A stretch of 64,000 nt of DNA, taken from contig CAZAGI010000017.1 in the NCBI GenBank assembly GCA_964484765.1, positions 1-64,000 on the forward strand, given 5' to 3'. Each line of letters starts with the position of its first letter. The first letter of the stretch is position 1. The DNA is from DSVQ01 sp964484765 (GTDB lineage: Bacteria > Planctomycetota > Planctomycetia > Planctomycetales > Planctomycetaceae). This document shows, piece by piece, positions 37,421-46,222 of the stretch. The notes beneath the pieces were generated by a model. That model did not search any database and was not told the origin of the DNA. It was given only the letters and a program-made list of their open reading frames with translations. The translations under genes were made by a program, and so were the position numbers.

Positions 37421-38470
37421 ATGCGCAGCCTGCCGACAAACTGGTTCCCCGCGATACTTCTTTTGATCCTGTCGATCACGGCGGGCTGCAGTTCCGAAGG
37501 GGCAAAAGCGGGTGTTGCGGCGAAATCATTTGAACTGCTGAACGTTTCCTACGATCCGACGCGAGAACTCTGGCGGGATCTCAACGCTGCATTCATTGCG
37601 GACTATAAAACGCAGAAGCAGATCGACGTCGCGATTAAGCAGTCGCATGGCGGGTCGGCGAGTCAGGCGCGGGCGATTATCGACGGCTTGGAAGCCGATG
37701 TCGCCACACTCTCCCTCTGGCCCGATACCGATGCCCTTCGCAAGCAGGGGCTGCTGAAAGATGGCTGGGAAGAGAAACTGCCGAATAAGTCGTTGCCGTA
37801 CACTTCAACCGTGGTGTTTCTCGTCCGGACCGGAAACCCAAAAGGCGTGAAGGATTGGTCCGATCTTGCGAAATCAGGGATTGCGGTGATCACGCCGAAT
37901 CCGAAGACGTCCGGCAACGGCCGCCTTAGCTTTCTCGCGGCGTGGGGCAGCATCACGCTCAACGGCGGCAGCGAAGACGAAGCCCGCGAATTTGTTCGCA
38001 AGGTTTACGCGAATGTTGCCGTACTCGACACCGGGGCGCGCGGTGCGACGACCACGTTCAGCATGAAGGGGATCGGCGATGTCTTCCTGACGATGGAAAG
38101 CGAAGCCCAGATGACCATCCAGGAATCACCCGGCAAATTCGAGATCGTCTACCCGCCTCAAAGCATCCTGCACGAACCGCATCTTGCCGTGGTGGATAGC
38201 GTGGTCGACAAGAAGGGAACGCGGACGGTCGCCGAGGATTACTTGAAGTTCCTTTACACGCCGGCGGGACAGGAAATCATCGCGAAGCATTTCTTCCGGC
38301 CGATCGACGCCGACGTCCTCGCCAAGCATCGTGATGTTTTTCCGGACGTCAAGCTCTTCACCATCACCGACCTCGTGGCCAACTGGGATGAAGCCCAAGG
38401 TAAGTTCTTCGCCGAGAACGGCGTGTTCGATGCGTTGTATCGCCCGGCGAAAAGCGAGAACCGCGAATAA
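37421..38470 (+). CDS. sbp: Sulfate ABC transporter substrate-binding lipoprotein
   Basis: 349 residues from the ATG at 37421 (TGAGGA upstream); a GTG 24 bases earlier is less likely. The lipobox SITAGC places the lipid at Cys23. The domain matches Sbp/CysP: LLNVSYDPTRELW, then SHGGSASQARA, GADVATLS-like and FKTSGNGR-like segments are recognisable (NPKTSGNGRLSFL). It captures sulfate or thiosulfate for the CysTWA transporter downstream. The 293-base gap to cysT is filled by an inverted repeat. Confidence 0.93.
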   Translation: MRSLPTNWFPAILLLILSITAGCSSEGAKAGVAAKSFELLNVSYDPTRELWRDLNAAFIADYKTQKQIDVAIKQSHGGSASQARAIIDGLEADVATLSLWPDTDALRKQGLLKDGWEEKLPNKSLPYTSTVVFLVRTGNPKGVKDWSDLAKSGIAVITPNPKTSGNGRLSFLAAWGSITLNGGSEDEAREFVRKVYANVAVLDTGARGATTTFSMKGIGDVFLTMESEAQMTIQESPGKFEIVYPPQSILHEPHLAVVDSVVDKKGTRTVAEDYLKFLYTPAGQEIIAKHFFRPIDADVLAKHRDVFPDVKLFTITDLVANWDEAQGKFFAENGVFDALYRPAKSENRE

Positions 38471-38480
38471 CGACGTTTGG

Positions 38481-38703
38481 GTCGCGAAAAGACGCAAGAG
38501 GATGCAAAACGAGAGAAGAGGTTTCGCCACAAGAGGCACAAAGCCACAATAATGCAGGAGAAGGAGAAGAGGAAAAGGAATCATTGCCGCTCTTCAACTC
38601 TTTCCCTCTTGGAATTCCCTTTGTGTCTTCTCTGTGCCTTTTGTGGCTAAAACTTCTCCCGTACTTCTTTATCTTTTTGCACCCCTTTGCGACTTTTCGC
38701 GGC
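38481..38703. repeat. Nested inverted repeat, family C, inside sulfate operon
   Basis: Outer arms at about 38481-38505 (GTCGCGAAAAGACGCAAGAG) and 38674-38703 are inverted copies, as are inner arms at 38520-38548 (TTTCGCCACAAGAGGCACAA) and 38619-38652. The inner arms are related to the outer arms of the element at 19722-19884. The element separates the binding-protein gene from the permease genes of one transporter. Confidence 0.75.
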
Positions 38704-38763
38704 TCACAACGCCTTGCATCAAATACGAAACCGAATCGCTGACCCGAAAACGGGAGGCAGACT

Positions 38764-39588
38764 TTGAAACCGAAACGACGACGGGTGTTGCCGGGGTTTG
38801 GCTTGACCCTCGGTTACACGATGGCGGTGTTGAGCCTGATGTTGTTTCTGCCCCTGGCGGCGTTGATTCTGCGAGCCACATCGCTCGGGCCAAAAGAATT
38901 CATCGCAGCCGTGTGGACGGAGCGCGCTCGCGCGGCATATCTGCTGACGGTCAGCACTTCCTTCACCGCTGCGATCGTCGACACCGTCGTCGGGTTGCTG
39001 CTGGCGTGGGTCCTTGTCCGTTATGAATTCCCGGGCAAGCGGATTTGTGATTCGCTTATCGATCTGCCGTTCGCGTTGCCGACGGCGGTCGCGGGGTTGG
39101 TCTATTCGAACCTGTACGTCCCCAACGGCTGGTTTGGCCGCTATCTGGTGCCGCTTGGATTTGAAGGGGCGTACTCACAGACGGCGATCGTACTGGTCCT
39201 CGCGTTCATTGGCCTTCCTTTCGTGGTGCGAACGGTGCAACCCGTGTTGGAAAGCCTCGATGCGGATATTGAAGAAGCGGCGGAATCGCTCGGGGCGACA
39301 CGCTGGCAAACGTTTTGGCGCGTGCTGATTCCCGCCTTGCAACCCGCCTTGATCACCGGCTTCGCGCTGACCTTCGCCCGCGGTCTCGGTGAATACGGTT
39401 CGGTGGTGTTCGTCTCGGGCAATATGCCGTTCAAGACGGAAATCGCCGCGGTGCTGGTGGTGATGCGATTGGAAGAATTTGCTTACACGGAAGCGACGGC
39501 CATTGCGCTCGTTTTGTTGACGGGTTCCTTTGTGATGCTCGCGGCGATCAACGGACTCGAATGGTGGAGCCGTCGCTATGCAGCCTAA
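38764..39588 (+). CDS. cysT: Sulfate ABC transporter permease CysT
   Basis: 274 residues. I choose the TTG at 38764 because GGGAGG lies at ideal distance upstream and the codons that follow give the normal basic N-terminus (KPKRRR). Six membrane segments, with the permease EAA-type loop EEAAESLGATRWQTFWRVLIP. It forms a heterodimeric channel with CysW, whose gene overlaps the end by 11 bases. Confidence 0.93.
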   Translation: MKPKRRRVLPGFGLTLGYTMAVLSLMLFLPLAALILRATSLGPKEFIAAVWTERARAAYLLTVSTSFTAAIVDTVVGLLLAWVLVRYEFPGKRICDSLIDLPFALPTAVAGLVYSNLYVPNGWFGRYLVPLGFEGAYSQTAIVLVLAFIGLPFVVRTVQPVLESLDADIEEAAESLGATRWQTFWRVLIPALQPALITGFALTFARGLGEYGSVVFVSGNMPFKTEIAAVLVVMRLEEFAYTEATAIALVLLTGSFVMLAAINGLEWWSRRYAA

Positions 39589-40444
39589 ACCGACGACTCA
39601 CCACACGACTATTCGACGCGGTCCGCCCACCGAACCGTTGTGGGTGCAGCGACTGCTGATCGCCGCCGCGCTGCTGGTTCTTGCCGTGATGATTGTCGTC
39701 CCGGTGATCAACGTCTTTGCGTATGCCCTGCAGGACGGTATTGGGGCGTATTTCAAGCATCTCACAGCCGATCCCGACACCTGGCACGCCATCAAGCTCA
39801 CCTTGTTTGTCGCCCCGATTGCCGTCGTGCTGAACGTTCTTTTCGGCATCGCCGCGGCGTGGCTCATCACGCGGTTCTCTTTCCCGGGCCGCACGTTATT
39901 GACATCGCTCATCGATCTGCCGTTCGCCGTCTCGCCGGTGGTGGCGGGGCTGATGCTCGTGCTGCTGTTCAGCGCGAAAGGCTGGTTCGGGCCGTTGCTC
40001 CAGGCGTCCAACATCAAAATCATCTTTGCGACACCCGGATTAGTGTTGGCGACAATGTTCGTTACGCTGCCGTTCGTGGCGCGGGAATTGATCCCCGTGA
40101 TGCAGGCGATTGGTCCCGATGAAGAACTGGCAGCGATCACGCTCGGAGCCAACGGCTGGCAGATGTTCTGGCGCGTGACGCTGCCGAACATCAAATGGGG
40201 GCTGTTATACGGCATCATCCTGTGCAACGGGCGTGCGATGGGCGAGTTCGGCGCGGTCTATGTCGTCAGCGGCCACATCGCGGGGCAGACCGACACGATG
40301 CCGTTGCGCGTCGAAAAGCTGTTCCAGGACTTCAACCTGCCGGCGTCGTTCGCCGTGGCGTCTTTATTAACGATGTTGTCACTCGTCACCGTCGTCCTGA
40401 AAGTGATTCTCGAAAACTGGAAAGACGTGGAAGTCCCGGAGTAA
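39578..40444 (+). CDS. cysW: Sulfate ABC transporter permease CysW
   Basis: 288 residues, six membrane segments and the EAA-type loop DEELAAITLGANGWQMFWRV. The start overlaps cysT by 11 bases, so translation is coupled. Partner of CysT in the inner-membrane sulfate/thiosulfate channel. Confidence 0.93.
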   Translation: MQPKPTTHHTTIRRGPPTEPLWVQRLLIAAALLVLAVMIVVPVINVFAYALQDGIGAYFKHLTADPDTWHAIKLTLFVAPIAVVLNVLFGIAAAWLITRFSFPGRTLLTSLIDLPFAVSPVVAGLMLVLLFSAKGWFGPLLQASNIKIIFATPGLVLATMFVTLPFVARELIPVMQAIGPDEELAAITLGANGWQMFWRVTLPNIKWGLLYGIILCNGRAMGEFGAVYVVSGHIAGQTDTMPLRVEKLFQDFNLPASFAVASLLTMLSLVTVVLKVILENWKDVEVPE

Positions 40445-40496
40445 TTCCGAGATTCCTCTTTCCTGTCCACCACCCATTTTCCACTGACCACCACCC

Positions 40497-41558
40497 ATGA
40501 GCATTCACATCGCCAATGTCACGAAGCGGTTCGGCGAATTCACCGCGCTCGATAACGTTTCGCTCGATGTCCCCAGCGGCGACTTGCTGGCGTTGCTCGG
40601 ACCGTCGGGGTCGGGCAAAACTACGCTCTTGCGAATCATTGCCGGACTGGAACACGCCGACGAGGGTGTTGTCCGCTATGAAGGCAAGGATGTCACCAAT
40701 CAGGCCCCGAAGGACCGCGATGTCGGCTTCGTGTTTCAACACTACGCGTTGTTCCGGCACATGTCGGTCTTCGAGAACGTGGCCTTCGGTCTGCGCGTCC
40801 GCAGCACTCCCAAGGCGGAAGTCAACGCGCGCGTGAAGGAACTGCTGCATCTGGTGCGGTTGGAGGGACTCGGCTCCCGCTACCCCGCGCAGCTTTCCGG
40901 CGGACAACGCCAGCGCGTCGCCCTGGCTCGCGCCCTCGCCGTCCGGCCACGGATGCTCCTGCTCGATGAACCATTCGGTGCATTGGACGCCAAGGTGCGG
41001 CAGGAACTCCGCCAATGGCTGCGGCAACTGCACGATGAGATGCATGTCACTACGGTCTTTGTCACGCATGACCAGGAAGAAGCCTTCGAGGTCGCCGACC
41101 ATGTGGTCGTGATGCGCGGCGGTAAGATCGAGCAGGCCGGCAGCCCGCAGGATGTGTTCGATCACCCCGCCAGTCCGTTCGTGATGGACTTCCTTGGCCA
41201 GGTCAACGTGTTTCACGGCCGTCTGCAGGATGGGCAGATGCACGTCGGCAACATCGCTGTGAATTACCCCGAGTACACGCACGCCGAATCGCGCGATGCC
41301 ACGGCCTATGTCCGTCCGCATGAGGTTGAGTTGGAGCGGTTGCCCATCGACGGCAGCAGCCTTCCGGTCAAAGTGATGCATGTGAACCCCGCCGGGGCCG
41401 TGACGCGCGTGCGGGTGCTGTCCGAAGCTTTTGGCTGGTCGCTGAATGTGGAACTTCGCCCGGAACGTTACTCCGAGCTGGCGTTGCGGCCCGGCGACCA
41501 GGTTTTCGCGGTCCCGAAACGCGTCCGCGTCTTCATGTCCGATGACTACGCGATTTAG
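40497..41558 (+). CDS. cysA: Sulfate/thiosulfate ABC transporter ATPase CysA
   Basis: 353 residues. Walker A GPSGSGKTT, signature LSGGQRQR, Walker B LLLDEPFGALD and the switch histidine in VFVTHDQEE are intact. A C-terminal TOBE-like regulatory domain (about 240-350) is present, as usual for CysA. It powers sulfate uptake through CysTW. Confidence 0.95.
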   Translation: MSIHIANVTKRFGEFTALDNVSLDVPSGDLLALLGPSGSGKTTLLRIIAGLEHADEGVVRYEGKDVTNQAPKDRDVGFVFQHYALFRHMSVFENVAFGLRVRSTPKAEVNARVKELLHLVRLEGLGSRYPAQLSGGQRQRVALARALAVRPRMLLLDEPFGALDAKVRQELRQWLRQLHDEMHVTTVFVTHDQEEAFEVADHVVVMRGGKIEQAGSPQDVFDHPASPFVMDFLGQVNVFHGRLQDGQMHVGNIAVNYPEYTHAESRDATAYVRPHEVELERLPIDGSSLPVKVMHVNPAGAVTRVRVLSEAFGWSLNVELRPERYSELALRPGDQVFAVPKRVRVFMSDDYAI

Positions 41559-41585
41559 TTCCGCTTGTTGAGTCAGAGTGAAGCG

Positions 41586-41831
41586 ATGAAGAACAAAAAC
41601 AGCGACGTGCCCATGAAGCCGGGTTCCGCGTCCCCGTTGTCCGAACCCGTTCTGGAAGCCTTGGTGGAGGCCCTGAGCGGTGTCCGCTTTGGCACCGTAA
41701 CGGTCATCGTGCAGGATGGCCGAGTGGTCCAGATCGACCGCACTGAACGGCGGCGGCTGAAGACTGACGTCGGTTCGCGCACAGGAGTCGGTGGTAGCCC
41801 TGCGGCGCCGGACGTGGAGGAGTCGGTCTGA
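41586..41831 (+). CDS. DUF2292 (YezD-like) small protein
   Basis: 81 residues from the ATG at 41586; a TTG at 41565 is possible. The core LVEALSGVRFGTVTVIVQDG and RVVQIDRTERRRL match the DUF2292/YezD family: a helix followed by a beta-hairpin with QI(D/E)xTE. The family often sits beside sulfur-assimilation genes, and here it follows cysA by 27 bases. The C-terminal tail (glycine/proline-rich) is longer than usual. Function unknown. Confidence 0.8.
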   Translation: MKNKNSDVPMKPGSASPLSEPVLEALVEALSGVRFGTVTVIVQDGRVVQIDRTERRRLKTDVGSRTGVGGSPAAPDVEESV

Positions 41832-41845
41832 ACTGATTGTGGCGG

Positions 41846-41950
41846 ATGGAGATGGAATTCGGTCAGATTACTATCTCGATCCATGAGGGGAAAATCGTCC
41901 AAGTTGATCAACTCCAGCAAACGCGACTCTTCCAGAAACGGACGCGATAA
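41846..41950 (+). CDS. Second, very short DUF2292-like gene
   Basis: 34 codons (or 32 from the second ATG at 41852), starting 14 bases after the previous stop. The product FGQITISIHEGKIVQVDQLQ lines up directly with FGTVTVIVQDGRVVQIDRTE of the gene before it, so it is a diverged tandem copy that keeps only the beta-hairpin half. A purine-rich GGATGGAG precedes the second ATG. It may be a functional minigene or a truncated duplicate; the conserved pattern argues for recent or continuing selection. Confidence 0.6.
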   Translation: MEMEFGQITISIHEGKIVQVDQLQQTRLFQKRTR

Positions 41951-42240
41951 GGAGTGAAATCCCGGCGAGCAAGGGAAAATCACTTGGCGAGAGATCGGCA
42001 CGGTTGACAAATTCGACTCACAGCGAAAAACGACCATCCACTCGGCGGGCTTAAGTTGCTCGTAGCGACCGGAGTCGTTGAAATGTGTGACCGTCGACCG
42101 TCATCGGTGGGGGGCAAAAGCGTTGCACCCCAAGTCGTCCCGGAGTGCCTTTCGGCGTCGCAGGATGTCACAGTCGCGCCCCTCGGACGAGGGCAAAACA
42201 TCGCGGGGCAATGGCCGGAAGCGGTCGCCAAAAATACAAG

Positions 42241-42271
42241 GGGCGACAGGAGATAGCTCAACCTGTCGCCC
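42241..42271 (-). terminator. Terminator downstream of tRNA-Ser
   Basis: GGGCGACAGG (42241-42250) pairs with CCTGTCGCCC (42262-42271). Read on the minus strand it follows the tRNA by 20 bases and is succeeded by a T-rich stretch, as expected for factor-independent termination. Confidence 0.75.
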
Positions 42272-42291
42272 TATGTCACAGAATGTCTCAG

Positions 42292-42378
42292 CGGAGAGGC
42301 AGGGATTCGAACCCTGGGATGAGTTGCCCCATCTCCGGTTTTCAAGACCGGTGCAATCGGCCGCTCTGCCACCTCTCC
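42292..42378 (-). tRNA. tRNA-Ser (anticodon UGA)
   Basis: 87 bases. The acceptor stem GGAGAGG pairs with CCTCTCC and the discriminator base is G. The anticodon stem CCGGT/ACCGG encloses the loop CTTGAAA, giving anticodon TGA. The T-arm has GGTTCGAATCC. A long variable arm, typical of serine tRNAs, lies between. The CCA end is not encoded. Confidence 0.95.
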
Positions 42379-42757
42379 TGAGGTCTGATTTTCAGCGTTC
42401 GATTCGTTTGGTTTGGTCGCACCATAATTCCGATGACAACCGATCAGACTCCCCGAAAGGCTGAAACTCCGACGGCGACAGCTCTGGTCTCTCACTCGAG
42501 CCGAAGCTGCATCAAAAGTTTATCGAATCCGGCGTTGTGAAGAAACCCCGCGACGCCGCTTTGTTCGCCGCGCTCGCGAACCGTGGGTGCAAGAAATTCG
42601 CCGATAATCCAGGGACTTCGCCGAGGCTTCCGAAGACGAGTATGGCGAGCGTCGGTCGATACCGAGGCTGCTCAACGCCGCGATTTGCAGGTGGGCGGGG
42701 GTTCGCAAAACGGTGGCCACGGACCAACGGCGATTAGATTTCGTTCCTTGCCGCATA
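42379..42757. other. Unassigned gap, no convincing gene
   Basis: About 380 bases with open frames on both strands (for example 42537-42737 plus and 42520-42819 minus) that overlap each other and have no ribosome-binding site or recognisable family. They may be remnants of a lost gene. No repeat or RNA gene seen. Confidence 0.4.
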
Positions 42758-43084
42758 TCAGTAATCGTTGCCAATGCCAAAACACAATTCTTCGTCTTGG
42801 CTCGGTTTGCGTTCAACAAGCATGTTACGGCGACGATCGTTGGTCACTTCCAGGCGATTCTGCAGGCGCAACCCGGCACTGAGCCGCAGGAGCAAGCTTT
42901 GAGCGCATTGCTTCAAATAGTAATTCGGAACAATCCCACACAGAACGATTTGGTCTTGGTCCAGATAGCAGTTCAAATGGCGGACGGCAGGATACGAAGA
43001 TGCGGCGAGTTCTGCACGCAGCCGATCCAGACACGGACGCGGTTCATCAGTGGATGGACATGGAACCATGGGCAGGGTCATCAT
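42758..43084 (-). CDS. BON-domain small protein
   Basis: 108 residues from the ATG at 43084, which overlaps the stop of the receiver-like gene (ATGA). A single BON-type domain is visible in CLDRLRAELAASSYPAVRHL followed by CYLDQDQIVLCGIVPNYYLKQ, with the usual glycine before the second strand. No signal peptide. BON domains bind membranes or small ligands and occur in osmotic- and envelope-stress proteins. Co-translated with the degenerate receiver upstream. Confidence 0.7.
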   Translation of the reverse strand: MMTLPMVPCPSTDEPRPCLDRLRAELAASSYPAVRHLNCYLDQDQIVLCGIVPNYYLKQCAQSLLLRLSAGLRLQNRLEVTNDRRRNMLVERKPSQDEELCFGIGNDY

Positions 43085-43503
43085 GAGGGACTCTCCACAT
43101 AATCTGGCATCATTGGTGACTCGCTGCCCAGTTGCCGGGCGTGTTGTTCCAAACTGTCGATGAAGTCGGACATCTCCTGCAGGCCACATGGGAAATGGCG
43201 ATAGCCCCGAATTAAGGGCCGCAATCGACTCGAGATTTCATCGCCATTGCCGTCATTGACCAATACAACCGCGATTTTCGAGAAGGGTTCCGCAAGGCGC
43301 AGCCAATCCAGCACTCCGTCGCCGCCCCCCCATTGAATGTGAGGATCCAGCACCAACACTGTCGGCAGTCCTTCCTGCAGTCGTTCGATGCACTGCAGGC
43401 CGTTGGCGGCGACCGCAACGTCGAAGCCGTGCAAGGCCAAACGCCGCCGCATTTCTTCCCGAAGTGCAGGATGATGCACAGCGATAACAAACCGAGGGAC
43501 CAT
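43081..43503 (-). CDS. Degenerate receiver-domain protein
   Basis: 140 residues from the ATG at 43503. The fold follows a response-regulator receiver: RFVIAVHHPALREEMRRRLALHG, then TVLVLDPHIQWGGGDGVLDWL. The phospho-acceptor Asp53 is kept, but the acidic pair at the first strand is replaced by His10-His11, and the lysine expected near position 103 is histidine. There is no output domain. It is probably an atypical or phosphorylation-independent receiver. It is transcribed away from the histidine kinase gene at 43897. Confidence 0.7.
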   Translation of the reverse strand: MVPRFVIAVHHPALREEMRRRLALHGFDVAVAANGLQCIERLQEGLPTVLVLDPHIQWGGGDGVLDWLRLAEPFSKIAVVLVNDGNGDEISSRLRPLIRGYRHFPCGLQEMSDFIDSLEQHARQLGSESPMMPDYVESPS

Positions 43504-43896
43504 CAGAACCAACTCCGCGCCACAAACCAGTTCGAGCACAGGGGACCGGGTCAATGGACCTGTTCCGCGTCTGTGTGCGATTGTGACGTCGATCGCGAAA
43601 CGCGTGCATCGACGGACTCGCTATTCGCCCCTGGTGGATTGGCATGGCAGCCATGGTGGATTTCACCAGGACACCTTGTGCACTGAGCGAACACGAGGCA
43701 GGCTCATCGAATCGACATTGACATCAGCAAGTCCCGACCATTCGTCGTCCCATACCGGTCCTGTGCATCGCGTTCGCCGGGAGGTGTTTTTCGCAGTTGA
43801 AAGTGTAGAATCTTGAAGACGATCCCCTGGGAAGGTTCGATTTCCGGAAGCGTCCGTAGGCCGAACAACCAACTCCAGGCTTTGCACCGGACGAAG
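43504..43896. other. Divergent promoter region of the sensor module
   Basis: About 390 bases between the degenerate receiver (minus) and the PAS kinase (plus). The kinase frame is open back to a TTG at 43813. No clear promoter, operator palindrome or RNA gene was found by eye. Confidence 0.4.
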
Positions 43897-45303
43897 ATGC
43901 AGACGCTGTCACAAATCGCCGAACATTTTCAAATCTTCACTGACAGTGCGATCGACTACGCGTTCTACACTGTGAACACGGACGGCAACATTGCCAACTG
44001 GAACCGGGGCGCGCAGCGGTTGTTCGGCCATCGCGATGACGAGATTGTGGGCCGCCCCCATGACATTCTGTACCTGCCCGATGCTGTGACGCGCGGCGAG
44101 CCAGACCACGAATTGGCTACGGCGCGCGAACGCGGACATCACGAAGCGGAAAGCTACCGGCGACGGCAGGACGGAGACGTTCTGAACGTCTACATCGTGA
44201 TCACCGCGCTGTACGGATCAGAACGAGACCTGCAGGGCTTTGCTGTCGTCACCCGGAATGTGACGGAGCATCGTCGCTCACTTCAGGAACTGCAGGACCA
44301 GAGGCGCCGCCTCCGGTCGATTGTTGAAACCGCGGTTGACGCGATTGTAATTATTGATGAACAGGGCGTCGTTGAAAGTTTTAACCCGGCCGGAGAACGC
44401 ATGTTTGGCTATCGCGCCAACGAAGTGATTGGACGCAACGTGAGTCTCCTGATGCCCGAACCATTCGCTGCTGAGCACACAGGCTACGTACAGCAGTACC
44501 TGCGGACCGGGAACGCCAAGATTATCGGCATTGGTCGGGAGGTTCAGGGACGACGCAAGGACGGGTCGTTGTTTGCAGCGGACCTTGCCGTCAGTGAGTT
44601 TCACGATGGAAAGCCCTTATTCACAGGGATTCTGCGTGACATTACCGAGCGAAAGCGCATGGAGGCCGAAGTCTTGCAGATTGCCGAAGCAGAACAGCGG
44701 CGTATCGGTCAAGAATTGCATGACGATGCGCAGCAGCAATTGTCGGGACTGGCGATGATCGCGCGGCATGCCGCCGGTTCGCTGGCCACCTTTGTGTCGG
44801 AAAATCCTCGGCTGGCCGATGTCGTCGCCAACGTGGATCGCGTGGCCAACGGTCTGCGTGACGCCAATCAATCGCTACGCAGACTTGCCCGTGGGCTTGT
44901 TCCTGTGCAAATCGCCGCGCACGGTTTGCCCGATGCGATCACTCGGCTGGCCGCGCAAATCGGCGAAACGCACGGGATCGAATGCGTGTTTTCAGCGTCC
45001 GAAGGAGCAGATGTCGATGACCAGGGCGTCGCCACCCACCTGTATCGCATCACACAGGAAGCCGTGAACAATGCACTCAACCACGGTGCCGCAACAAAAA
45101 TCACCATCCGCCTGCAACAATCGGACCGTCGACTCGTCCTGGAGGTTGTCGACAACGGCAGCGGTATTCGTGACAATCAGGAGTCACCGGGCCGCGGTTT
45201 GCAAATTATGGCGTACCGCGCTGGTCTCATTGGCGGAAATCTGACGGTCCATGGGAAAGAAGACGGCGGCACGGTCGTTCGCTGCCATCTGCCCCGGTGC
45301 TGA
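43897..45303 (+). CDS. PAS-PAS histidine kinase (HisKA_3), FixL-like haem PAS
   Basis: 468 residues from the ATG at 43897 (an upstream TTG at 43813 is possible). PAS 1 is at about 10-125 and PAS 2 at about 137-252. PAS 2 follows the FixL haem-PAS pattern closely: LMPEP at 185-189, His194 at the place of the haem-proximal histidine, and IIGIGR with Arg214 at the place of the distal arginine that stabilises bound oxygen. The kinase core is of the NarX/DegS type: the phospho-histidine is His275 (GQELHDDAQQQL), the N box is QEAVNNALNHG, and DNGSGI and GRGLQIM form the ATP lid. No membrane segment, so it is a cytosolic sensor. The cognate regulator follows 50 bases downstream. Oxygen or redox sensing is an inference from the PAS motif; similar non-haem PAS domains exist. 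Confidence 0.85.
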   Translation: MQTLSQIAEHFQIFTDSAIDYAFYTVNTDGNIANWNRGAQRLFGHRDDEIVGRPHDILYLPDAVTRGEPDHELATARERGHHEAESYRRRQDGDVLNVYIVITALYGSERDLQGFAVVTRNVTEHRRSLQELQDQRRRLRSIVETAVDAIVIIDEQGVVESFNPAGERMFGYRANEVIGRNVSLLMPEPFAAEHTGYVQQYLRTGNAKIIGIGREVQGRRKDGSLFAADLAVSEFHDGKPLFTGILRDITERKRMEAEVLQIAEAEQRRIGQELHDDAQQQLSGLAMIARHAAGSLATFVSENPRLADVVANVDRVANGLRDANQSLRRLARGLVPVQIAAHGLPDAITRLAAQIGETHGIECVFSASEGADVDDQGVATHLYRITQEAVNNALNHGAATKITIRLQQSDRRLVLEVVDNGSGIRDNQESPGRGLQIMAYRAGLIGGNLTVHGKEDGGTVVRCHLPRC

Positions 45304-45353
45304 CGCGGCCCGGTGTGGTAATTTTCCCGGGGTAAGCGCGTTCGAGGACGAGC

Positions 45354-46019
45354 ATGGCGGCGAAAAGCAAAAAGACGCGAATTTTCGTAGTCGACGACCA
45401 TCCGCTGATGCGCGACGGGATGACGCTCCTGATCAGTTCCGAGCCCGCATGGCAAATCTGCGGCTCCGCGGGCAGTATTCTCGAAGCGCTCCAGCAACTT
45501 CCGGCTGCGGAACCGGATTTGATGGTCGTCGACCTGTCGCTCAAAGACGGTTTGGGCCTTGACCTCATCAAGACCGTCAAAGAACGGTATCCGAAGATTC
45601 GGATGCTGGTGGTCTCTGCCTACGAAGAAAATCTGTACGCGGAACGAGCCCTGCGCAGTGGAGCGTCCGGATACGTCAACAAGCAGGAGTGCGATACCAC
45701 GCTGCTGCTGGCCATCCGCACCGTGCTTTCCGGGCGACGATATATCAGTGAGACAATTCAGCAACGCTTGATCGATCATGCCATCGACGGAACGGAGAGC
45801 GAAACCGGCGATCCTGTGGAACAATTGACGGACCGTGAACTGGAGATTTTTCGGCTGATTGGCCAAGGCGCCACACCGGCCGTGATCGCCAAACAACTGC
45901 ACATCAGTCCGCATACCATTGATTCTCATCGCGAGAACATGCGCCGCAAGCTGGGTGTCAACAATGGCCGCGAGTTGATGCAACGTGCCATGCGCTGGGT
46001 CTTGGAGCACAATCAATAG
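45354..46019 (+). CDS. NarL/FixJ-family response regulator
   Basis: 221 residues. Receiver domain with acidic pair Asp14-Asp15 and phospho-acceptor Asp60 (LMVVDLSLKDG), then a LuxR-type helix-turn-helix (LTDRELEIFRLIGQGATPAVIA ... HTIDSHRENMRRKLGV). Partner of the PAS kinase immediately upstream. It probably controls the stress genes around it, but the binding sites are not known. Confidence 0.93.
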   Translation: MAAKSKKTRIFVVDDHPLMRDGMTLLISSEPAWQICGSAGSILEALQQLPAAEPDLMVVDLSLKDGLGLDLIKTVKERYPKIRMLVVSAYEENLYAERALRSGASGYVNKQECDTTLLLAIRTVLSGRRYISETIQQRLIDHAIDGTESETGDPVEQLTDRELEIFRLIGQGATPAVIAKQLHISPHTIDSHRENMRRKLGVNNGRELMQRAMRWVLEHNQ

Positions 46020-46222
46020 CGGACAGCTGATGGGCGCGGAGACCGACTTGACCATCATCGACCGCTACCAGATCCCGCCGGAAAATATCGTAAACACCGA
46101 GCCGACGCGGGAATGACTCTCCGGCGAAGACCTCGTACCGATCGACACCGACCGCATCCAGCCCGCGCCAGCGCAGAGTGACTTGATCGACAAGGAAGAA
46201 TAGCGCGTGCGTTCGGAACGGC

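Noticed and set aside
42520..42819. Overlapping frames on both strands beside the tRNA
   Set aside because: Frames overlap each other and the BON gene, with arginine/serine-rich products and no family match; possibly a decayed gene but not supportable.
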